Part shown: positions 1-4,538 of the stretch, piece after piece | How positions within the stretch are numbered: position 1 is the stretch's first letter | Layout of the letters: the number at the start of each line of letters is the position of its first letter | The notes under the pieces: model-generated | The model's input: only the letters and a program-made list of their open reading frames with translations | The model's database searches: none | What the model was told of the DNA's origin: nothing | From: Methylococcaceae bacterium | Lineage (GTDB): Bacteria > Pseudomonadota > Gammaproteobacteria > Methylococcales > Methylomonadaceae | Length of the DNA: 5,322 bases | Direction: 5' to 3' | NCBI GenBank assembly: GCA_013140465.1 | Contig: JABFST010000071.1 | Coordinates: 1-5,322, forward strand | Position numbers and translations under genes: made by a program

Positions 1-76
1 GTCGCCTTCCAATACGGTAACGCCTTGACCCGCCAAAACCTTGGCGGGTCAAGGCGTTACCGTATTGGAAGGCGAC
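1..76. repeat. perfect 36-bp inverted repeat at the window edge, probably an assembly or amplification fold-back
   Basis: Bases 1-36 are the exact reverse complement of bases 41-76, separated by the four bases AACC. The right arm is genuine transketolase coding sequence, because it reads in frame into the conserved protein. The left arm puts a TGA stop (26-28) into that same frame, so it cannot be the natural 5' continuation of the gene. A perfect 36-bp stem with a 4-base loop inside a housekeeping gene, lying exactly at the sequence end, is typical of a chimeric fold-back read or a multiple-displacement-amplification inversion. A real palindrome or an inversion breakpoint is possible but less likely. 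Confidence 0.9.
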
Positions 77-1297
77 GGCGAAGACCTCGATGACTTGTAC
101 AAACGCATCTGCACCGCGATCAACACCGACGGCCCTGTGGCAGTCATCAACTACCGCCCAATGTGCCCAGGCATTGTTGGCCTAGAAGGCTCTACCCACG
201 GTCATGACGTGGTTTCTGTCAAAGTCGCCTTGGAATACTTGGAATCACGCGGACAACAAGCTGCCGCTGATTTCTTGCGCGAAGTCAAAGCCCCTAAAAA
301 CGAAGCTGTGTTCTTAGGCTCTAGCGATAAATGGGATGCCAACCGTAACGTCTTCGGCGATGTCGCCGTCAATATCTTAAGCCGCCTCAGCGAAGCCGAA
401 CGTTACGAAAAAGTCCGCGTAGTTGACAGCGACTTGGAAGGCTCTTGCGGTTTGTTCAAAATCCACGCCGCCTACCCTGACATCTTTATCTCATCCGGCA
501 TTATGGAACGCGGCAACTTTTCCGCAGCCGCTGGTTTTGGTATGGAAGCGGGCAAACAAGGCATCTTCGGCACATTCAGCGCGTTCTTAGAAATGCTGAT
601 GTCTGAAATTACGATGGCACGTTTGAACAACTCCAACGTCTTAAGCCATTTCTCGCATTCAGGTATTGACGACATGGCGGACAACACCTGCCATTTTGGT
701 ATCAACAACTTCTTTGCCGACAATGGTTTGGATGACGCTTACGCCACCAACCTGTACTTCCCGGCTGACCCGTTGCAAATGAAAGCTTGCTTAGAAACCA
801 TTTTCTTCGATCCAGGCTTGCGTTTTGTGTTCTCAACCCGTTCTAAAGTACCCACTATCTTAAACGAAAGCGGCGAAGAGTATTTTGGCGGCGACTATAA
901 ATTTGTCTCCGGCAAAGACGAAGTCATCCGCGAAGGCACCCAAGGTTACGTCATCAGCTTCGGCGAATCCTTATACCGCGCATTGGATGCTGTAGAACGC
1001 CTGAAACAAGAAGGCATAGATGTCGGCTTAATCAACAAACCAACCTTAAACGTCATCGACGAAGACATGTTGGCAAAAGTTGGCAACTCTCCGTTGGTCT
1101 TAATCGTCGAATCTTACAACCGCAAAACTGGCTTAGGCAGCCGTTTTGGCTCATGGTTGCTGGAACGCGGCTTAACACCAAAATTCGCCCACATCGCCAC
1201 CCACAAAGAAGGCTGCGGCGGATTATGGGAACAATTCCCACACCAAGGCATTGATCCTGCGGGCATCATCGCAAAAGTGAAGGAAATGATCGGCTAA
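41..1297 (+). CDS. transketolase-family enzyme, 5'-truncated (C-terminal ~418 residues)
   Basis: This thiamine-diphosphate enzyme would move two-carbon ketol units between sugar phosphates in the cytoplasm (pentose phosphate or Calvin cycle). Numbering from 41, residues 1-60 are the end of the pyrophosphate-binding domain: GDGEDLDDLY, then INYRP and STHGHD, which sit where transketolases have the KGxG...WHGKP stretch. Residues ~104-275 are the pyrimidine-binding domain. MERGNF (155-160) supplies the likely catalytic glutamate, E156 (codon 506-508). FSTRSKVPTIL (264-274) matches the usual LTRQ-LPxL end of that domain. Residues ~300-418 are the C-terminal transketolase domain. Family members are about 620-670 aa, so about 200-250 residues are missing. 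The TTG at 41 is internal, not a start; the true start lies outside the window. Oddly, the usual GEDGPTHQP loop is replaced by DDMADNTCHFG (210-220), so this is a divergent subfamily and the substrate is not certain. It is the last gene of its transcript, since a terminator follows 23 bases after the stop. Confidence 0.87.
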   Translation: MAGQGVTVLEGDGEDLDDLYKRICTAINTDGPVAVINYRPMCPGIVGLEGSTHGHDVVSVKVALEYLESRGQQAAADFLREVKAPKNEAVFLGSSDKWDANRNVFGDVAVNILSRLSEAERYEKVRVVDSDLEGSCGLFKIHAAYPDIFISSGIMERGNFSAAAGFGMEAGKQGIFGTFSAFLEMLMSEITMARLNNSNVLSHFSHSGIDDMADNTCHFGINNFFADNGLDDAYATNLYFPADPLQMKACLETIFFDPGLRFVFSTRSKVPTILNESGEEYFGGDYKFVSGKDEVIREGTQGYVISFGESLYRALDAVERLKQEGIDVGLINKPTLNVIDEDMLAKVGNSPLVLIVESYNRKTGLGSRFGSWLLERGLTPKFAHIATHKEGCGGLWEQFPHQGIDPAGIIAKVKEMIG

Positions 1298-1320
1298 GCC
1301 AACGCCTAGCGTGCAGTAAC

Positions 1321-1352
1321 AAAAAAGGGTACAGTGATGTACCCTTTTTTTT
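1321..1352 (+). terminator. Rho-independent terminator after the transketolase gene
   Basis: AAAAAAGGGTAC (1321-1332) pairs perfectly with GTACCCTTTTTT (1339-1350) around the six-base loop AGTGAT, and the T-run extends to 1352. The 12-bp stem with an A-tract on one side and a T-tract on the other is a classic intrinsic terminator. By symmetry it could also work on the minus strand. It begins 23 bases after the transketolase stop codon and separates that gene from the toxin-antitoxin remnant. Confidence 0.93.
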
Positions 1353-1365
1353 ATGCCGTGTTTTT

Positions 1366-1370
1366 GGAGA
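1366..1370 (+). promoter_or_regulatory. ribosome binding site of the antitoxin remnant
   Basis: GGAGA lies seven bases before the ATG at 1378, an ideal Shine-Dalgarno position. It is the best ribosome binding site in this part of the window and fixes the antitoxin start. It shows the module was once translated, although the coding frame is now broken. No convincing promoter is visible in the 25 bases between the upstream terminator and this start. A promoter would have to overlap the terminator hairpin. Confidence 0.75.
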
Positions 1371-1377
1371 TTAGTCT

Positions 1378-1597
1378 ATGAATATTGAGCAAATAACCAG
1401 TGTAGCCTTAACACTCACCCCCCCACGATAAAGCCTTATTGGCACAAACTCTTGAAGCACCTCATCTTGCCGATACCGAACTCTCAGACCATGAGGCGAT
1501 TGCCTTGGCAAAACAACGTGACCGCCAAATTGACCAGGGCTTGGTACAAGCAGTGGCGCATTCGCAATTAATGTCTAACTTACGCAATGCGGATTGA
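1378..1597 (+). pseudogene. addiction-module antitoxin (PF09720-like, unstable antitoxin), frameshifted
   Basis: Translation from ATG 1378 gives MNIEQITSVALTLTPPR and stops at TAA 1429-1431. Dropping one base from the seven-C run at 1418-1424 restores a continuous protein of about 72 residues ending at TGA 1595-1597: it passes through LTLTPHDKALLAQTLE and DHEAIALAKQRDRQID and ends in LMSNLRNAD. The N-terminal ~alternating hydrophobic stretch followed by a 'L..LLAQTLE' helix and a charged tail is the layout of the small 'putative addiction module component' antitoxins, normally ~70-80 aa. The last 11 bases overlap the toxin start, as in intact modules. The break may be real decay, a homopolymer sequencing error, or a slippage site. 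The family assignment is by eye from size, order and composition. Confidence 0.72.
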
Positions 1598-1760
1598 ATA
1601 CCATCCTGCCATTGAGCAAGAATTACGCGATATTATCCATTATTACAACCAATGCTTATCAGCTTATCCTGCCGCAGCTCGATGCCATTATTATCACGGT
1701 TTTTGCCTACAAAACCTCCTGACCTCCCTATTGCCCCACTATGCCCAGACACAAGCCTAA
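1587..1760 (+). pseudogene. ParE/RelE-family toxin remnant, truncated at its N-terminal third
   Basis: ATG 1587 opens inside the antitoxin 3' end and encodes 57 residues. MRIEYHPAIEQELRDIIHYY matches the first strand and helix of plasmid-stabilisation toxins of the ParE/RelE fold (typically 95-100 aa). After about residue 23 (near base 1655) the similarity stops. The tail, SAYPAAARCHYYHGF and on to YAQTQA, has no toxin character, and the catalytic or gyrase-binding C-terminal half is absent. The frame ends at TAA 1758-1760, 20 bases inside the next gene. An intact toxin of this type would act on gyrase or on ribosome-bound mRNA; this fragment should be inactive. Together with the broken antitoxin it marks a dead toxin-antitoxin locus. 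Confidence 0.68.
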
Positions 1761-2232
1761 AGCCAAATCCAAACCCAAGCGCAAACAAAAACCTCGGCGC
1801 ATATCCGCCAAAATCCAGTTGGGCGAAAAACTGCGCTACTTATTGGTTGGTGCTTTTAACACGGTGTCTGGCTATAGTGTTTTTGCCGCATTATGGCTGT
1901 TGTGGGGCGATGCGCTGCCGTATCAGCTGTGGGGTTATGCGCTAAATTACCTGATAGTGCTGGTCATCAGCCATATTATTAACGTCACCAGTGCGTTTAT
2001 TTGTTACCGTATTTGGGTGTTTAAAAAGCAAGGCGGTATCGTGGGCGACTTTATCCGTTTTAATATGGTTTATCTGGGGGCTTTTGGCTTTAATATGGCG
2101 GTGTTGCCAATTTTGGTCGGGCAGTTGCATTTTCATCCGTTAGTGGCACAAGCCTTGGTGATTGCCGTTACCGTGGTGTCCAGCTATATCTTGCACCGCC
2201 GTTTTTCGTTTAAATTAGGTAAACAACACTAA
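1741..2232 (+). CDS. GtrA family four-helix inner-membrane protein
   Basis: The 163-residue protein has the GtrA (PF04138) pattern. A lysine/arginine-rich cytoplasmic N-terminus (residues 2-20) precedes LRYLLVGAFNTVSGY (31-45), the family's opening helix. Helices follow at about 66-88, 105-127 and 134-152, ending in SSYILHRRFSF (147-157), the conserved family ending. A basic ICYRIWVFKK loop (87-96) lies between helices 2 and 3. GtrA proteins are thought to help flip or present lipid-linked sugars (such as undecaprenyl-phosphate glucose) for O-antigen or cell-wall glycosylation. No glycosyltransferase partner lies next to it here. The ATG at 1741 is the only good start, but it has no clear Shine-Dalgarno sequence and lies inside the toxin remnant (20-base overlap), suggesting the upstream region was rearranged. 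The 20-residue basic extension is longer than usual. Confidence 0.88.
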   Translation: MPRHKPKAKSKPKRKQKPRRISAKIQLGEKLRYLLVGAFNTVSGYSVFAALWLLWGDALPYQLWGYALNYLIVLVISHIINVTSAFICYRIWVFKKQGGIVGDFIRFNMVYLGAFGFNMAVLPILVGQLHFHPLVAQALVIAVTVVSSYILHRRFSFKLGKQH

Positions 2233-2242
2233 TTAAACCCCC

Positions 2243-2394
2243 AGCTCTGCTCACGTCGATATACACAAGTGTCTAAAAACCCGTCATTCCGGCATGGATG
2301 TATTTGAGATTGCCATCCCTAGCACTAGATAACCGCTTCCCAACGGGTATGACGGGTTACTTGAATACTTGGGTATAACGACGAGAGCAGAGCT
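2243..2394. repeat. long imperfect inverted repeat, MITE-like palindromic element
   Basis: The outer arms 2243-2270 and 2367-2394 (AGCTCTGCTC at the left end, GAGCAGAGCT at the right) are inverted copies matching at 25 of 28 positions. Inside them AACCCGTCAT (2278-2287) pairs perfectly with ATGACGGGTT (2349-2358). The core holds CCGTCATTCCGGCATGGATG, resembling dispersed proteobacterial repeats built on CGTCATTCC. No open reading frame is carried. The element fills the space downstream of gtrA and would fold into a long cruciform or RNA hairpin, possibly acting as a terminator for the convergent genes. Copy number elsewhere in the genome cannot be seen from this window. Confidence 0.78.
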
Positions 2395-2408
2395 TAGGAT
2401 CTAACACC

Positions 2409-2541
2409 GTAGAGACGCGATTTATCGCGTCTGGATTTATCGCGTCTGGATTTATCGCGTCTGGATTTATCGCGTCTGTCATAGTTGCGTTTGTCTTAGC
2501 ATTTGGGACGCTATTGGAGACGCGATAAATCGCGTCTCTAC
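2409..2541. repeat. compound palindromic repeat with GAGACGCGA hairpin arms
   Basis: The 24 bases 2409-2432 are the exact reverse complement of 2518-2541. Each arm is itself a hairpin: 2517-2538 reads GAGACGCGA-TAAA-TCGCGTCTC with a perfect 9-bp stem, and 2412-2433 is the same with one mismatch at its outer end. Similar 'GTAGAGACGCGAT..ATCGCGTCTCTAC' repeats are scattered in genomes of cyanobacteria and some filamentous sulphur bacteria (recalled, not checked). The element begins 14 bases after the preceding inverted repeat, so the gap between convergent genes is almost wholly repeat. No coding capacity is visible. Confidence 0.85.
2419..2478. repeat. four tandem copies of a 15-bp unit
   Basis: GATTTATCGCGTCTG occurs four times in a row without a mismatch: 2419-2433, 2434-2448, 2449-2463 and 2464-2478. 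The unit is the loop and right half of the palindromic arm at 2409-2432, so the array arose by duplication from that arm. Perfect identity points to recent slippage, and the copy number is likely variable between strains. Because 15 is a multiple of three, copy changes would not shift a reading frame, but no gene runs through it. Confidence 0.92.
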
Positions 2542-2582
2542 AGTTTGGTTACACCCGCATTCCACCCCAATCAACTCGGCAT

Positions 2583-2610
2583 AAAAAAGGGCAGATTATG
2601 GGATGCCTTT
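2583..2610 (-). terminator. possible weak terminator after the small membrane-protein gene
   Basis: Read on the minus strand, AAAGGCA (2610-2604) can pair with TGCCCTTT (2593-2586) with one bulged C, around a ten-base loop, and the stretch ends in a run of six T (2588-2583). It lies 24 bases after the stop codon of the minus-strand gene ending at 2634. The stem is short and imperfect, so it is only a candidate. The rest of 2542-2633 shows nothing else recognisable. Confidence 0.35.
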
Positions 2611-2633
2611 GGAAATTATCAGTCCTGTCTGGC

Positions 2634-3023
2634 TTATTGCAGCGGTGAACTGGGTTGCAAAGTGGGGTTGTCGCTAAGGCTAGGTGTGGTTTTGTGTTGA
2701 TAGCCGGGCGGGTAATAAGGGAAGTCGCGGTTGCCTATAGGGCGCAGAAAGGTATAGGCGGCAGGGGCTAACACGAGGATTTTGCTGGTTTTGGCGAGGG
2801 CATCGTGAGGCGCGGGTATGGATGCCAAGGCGGTCAACGGGGTTAGCGCAACAAACACCGCAGTTCCCGCTACTGTGACTGCCAAGCTGACGGGGCGATA
2901 CAGTAGTACGTCTATCATGACAAACGCAGGATCGGATTCTTCAATGTTTTGTTCTTGCGCGTAGCTAGTAACGGGGCTACATAAAATGGACACAAAGAGC
3001 AGGACTAGGCTTAGTTTTTTCAT
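2634..3023 (-). CDS. small exported or membrane-anchored protein of unknown function
   Basis: The 129-residue protein starts with a clear Sec signal peptide: MKK, a hydrophobic core (4-15) and a probable signal-peptidase cut after SYA (20-22). A helix of about 23 residues (45-67, VSLAVTVAGTAVFVALTPL) follows DVLLYRP (38-44). A second, weaker hydrophobic stretch carries APAAYTFLRPIG (86-97), and the tail is rich in proline, serine and tyrosine. DV-RP before the helix and PA-YTF-RPIG after it resemble a family of small gammaproteobacterial proteins of unknown role that some databases loosely call 'multidrug transporter'; that recollection is unchecked and the name is not supported by the sequence. 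Cys15 is not in a good lipobox (Leu precedes it). The ribosome binding site is poor. The gene is convergent with gtrA and lies 98 bases after the permease gene, with its own candidate promoter. Confidence 0.78.
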   Translation of the reverse strand: MKKLSLVLLFVSILCSPVTSYAQEQNIEESDPAFVMIDVLLYRPVSLAVTVAGTAVFVALTPLTALASIPAPHDALAKTSKILVLAPAAYTFLRPIGNRDFPYYPPGYQHKTTPSLSDNPTLQPSSPLQ

Positions 3024-3091
3024 AAGGGATTGAGGTGTTGTTGGAGTGGGGGATCTAGCGAAACTGGGCTGCCTGTTGGGCTAAGGCCACG

Positions 3092-3119
3092 ATTCTACAC
3101 TATCGCGCCGCTGCGTAAA
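3092..3119 (-). promoter_or_regulatory. candidate sigma-70 promoter for the small membrane-protein gene
   Basis: On the minus strand TTTACG (3119-3114) and TAGAAT (3097-3092) are separated by 16 bases, matching the -35 and -10 consensus at four and five of six positions. Transcription would begin near 3085, giving a leader of about 60 bases before the ATG at 3023. The -35 box starts three bases past the permease stop codon, so this is the only room for a promoter here. No terminator is visible between the permease and this gene, so read-through from the operon is also possible. Confidence 0.42.
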
Positions 3120-3121
3120 AA

Positions 3122-4057
3122 TCACAATTTTATGCGCCCCACCACATACACGCCCGCCAACACAAATGCCGTCCCTGCCAGCTGCATGGCGGTTATGGCT
3201 TCGTTTAAAAAAACATAGGCCAATACTAGCGTGGCAATAGGCCCGGTGGTGCTGATGATGGAAGCCGAACCTGCGCCGATGCGGCGGATGCCGGCATTCA
3301 TTAAAAATGCTGGCAACACGGTTGAAAAAACCGCCATCAAAAACGCCAAGCCATACACGCGCTCCCAGCCCGCTATGGGCGGAAATGGCATGATGCCCTG
3401 TAACACGCCTTGTCGGCAGCTAAAATGCACTAGCGTGGCACAACTGGCAACCATCATGGTATAGGCCGTAAAGCGTGCCGAACCTATGCGCTGCGTCATC
3501 ACCCCGCTGCCCATCACAAACCACGAAAAAATCACGGCACTGCTTAACACCAAGCCCGAACCTAACAGCAAGCCCGAGGTCGCCAAGCTTAAGTGTTCAA
3601 TAAACACCAATAAAGTGCCGATATAGCTCAGGACTAAGGCCACGGCAACTCGCGCGGGTATCCGCCTTCGAAAATACAAAGCGGAAAACAGCACGACAAA
3701 AGTGGGGTACAAAAATATCAGCACCCGCTCTAGCCCGGCGGAAATAAACTGCAAGCCCAAAAAATCCAAATAACTGGCGATGTAATAGCCTATCAGCCCC
3801 AGCACGACCACTTCCAGCCCTTGCCGTTTGCTTAGTGGTGTGGCGGCAGCGGTTTTTTGTTGCCACAATGCCGCCACGACAAAAAACGGCAACGCAAACA
3901 TCATGCGCAACGCCAATAAGGTTAAGGCATCGGCTTGGGGATGCGCCTGATACGCCAATTTAATCAGTATCGCTTTTGCCGAAAAGCCTAATGCGCCCAG
4001 CAACACCAGGCCATAGCCGATGATTAGCGCATGTTGTTCGGATTGTGTGTTAGCCAT
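3122..4057 (-). CDS. EamA/DMT-superfamily permease, ten membrane helices
   Basis: The 311-residue inner-membrane protein has two tandem EamA (PF00892) repeats. The first (about 8-150) opens with IIGYGLVLLGALGFSAKAILIK, and the second (about 160-311) ends with STTGPIATLVLAYVFLNEAITAMQLAG plus a final helix and GRIKL. This is the usual drug/metabolite exporter layout and length (~300 aa). GLERVLIFLYPTFVVLFS is the typical end-of-first-repeat motif. Family members export amino acids, metabolites or drugs; the substrate cannot be told. I chose the ATG at 4057-4055: it overlaps the stop of the upstream MOSC gene by eight bases (ATGGCTAA), while the in-frame TTG two codons earlier (4063) is a less likely start. 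It is the third gene of the kinase-MOSC-permease operon and is probably translationally coupled to the MOSC gene. Confidence 0.9.
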   Translation of the reverse strand: MANTQSEQHALIIGYGLVLLGALGFSAKAILIKLAYQAHPQADALTLLALRMMFALPFFVVAALWQQKTAAATPLSKRQGLEVVVLGLIGYYIASYLDFLGLQFISAGLERVLIFLYPTFVVLFSALYFRRRIPARVAVALVLSYIGTLLVFIEHLSLATSGLLLGSGLVLSSAVIFSWFVMGSGVMTQRIGSARFTAYTMMVASCATLVHFSCRQGVLQGIMPFPPIAGWERVYGLAFLMAVFSTVLPAFLMNAGIRRIGAGSASIISTTGPIATLVLAYVFLNEAITAMQLAGTAFVLAGVYVVGRIKL

Positions 4058-4538
4058 TGCCAATCACGCTGACAGTATCGCCTATCTGAATTCGCCCGGC
4101 TTGCAAGACTTTCGCGGTAAGCCCGCCATGTCCGCGCATGGCGTTATAGCCACCCGCCCCCAATACGGTTTCCATTTTTGAACACGGATGGCACAGTCCG
4201 GTGCTTTGCAATATTGCCCCACCCACACCAAAGCGTTGGTCTTTTAAGGCCAGTAAGTTAATGCCTTTAACGACGATATTTCGCCGTAGCCATTCGGGCT
4301 CTACGGTGTTGCCGACGAATGCGCTTAACACCGCCAAATGTTCCCATTGGATTAGGGTGATTTCACGTTTGCCGCTAGTGCCTTGGTAACGGTCGCCCTC
4401 TAATCCCGTGATCGGTTCGGCGTGTGCTTGTTGTACGCTGAGCATCGCTGCGCCGCGCTGTGGCCTTAGCCCTATCCAGACCACGACACCGTCATGGGGA
4501 AAGTGCTGCATTAGGGTTTTTAGCGTGCTAACGGTCAC
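4050..4538 (-). CDS. MOSC domain protein (YiiM-like)
   Basis: The 162-residue protein is a stand-alone MOSC domain (PF03473), the fold of molybdenum-cofactor sulfurase C-termini. Visible hallmarks are GLEGDRYQGTSGKREITLIQ (45-64), LRRNIVVKGINLLAL (84-98, the 'RRN-GINL' signature), FGVGGAILQSTGLCHPCSKME (103-123) with Cys116 and Cys119, the former at the expected metal- or sulphur-binding position, and GGLTAKVLQAGRIQIGD (138-154) closing the barrel. Relatives such as YiiM and YcbX bind molybdenum cofactor and reduce N-hydroxylated compounds; whether this one does is inference. The start is GTG at 4538, whose GTGA overlaps the kinase stop TGA by four bases, a coupled junction. An ATG at codon 10 (4511) is an alternative. 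The 3' end overlaps the permease start by eight bases. Confidence 0.9.
   Translation of the reverse strand: MTVSTLKTLMQHFPHDGVVVWIGLRPQRGAAMLSVQQAHAEPITGLEGDRYQGTSGKREITLIQWEHLAVLSAFVGNTVEPEWLRRNIVVKGINLLALKDQRFGVGGAILQSTGLCHPCSKMETVLGAGGYNAMRGHGGLTAKVLQAGRIQIGDTVSVIGNG

Noticed and set aside
472..723. 83-codon minus-strand open frame inside the transketolase gene
   Set aside because: It is antisense to a well-conserved coding region and its product resembles nothing; a codon-bias shadow.
1652..1945. 97-codon plus-strand open frame overlapping the gtrA gene
   Set aside because: It is the shifted frame of the toxin remnant and gtrA; the protein is rich in Cys, Pro and Ser with no recognisable family, whereas the GtrA frame is clearly real.
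2419..2478. CRISPR array
   Set aside because: The 15-bp units are directly joined with no spacers and derive from a palindromic repeat arm; no cas genes are nearby.
2503..2700. 65-codon plus-strand open frame across the second palindromic repeat
   Set aside because: It runs through repeat sequence and into the antisense of the small membrane-protein gene, and has no ribosome binding site or recognisable family.
3597..3866. 89-codon minus-strand open frame inside the EamA permease gene
   Set aside because: It is an alternative frame of the permease, arginine-rich and without domain features.
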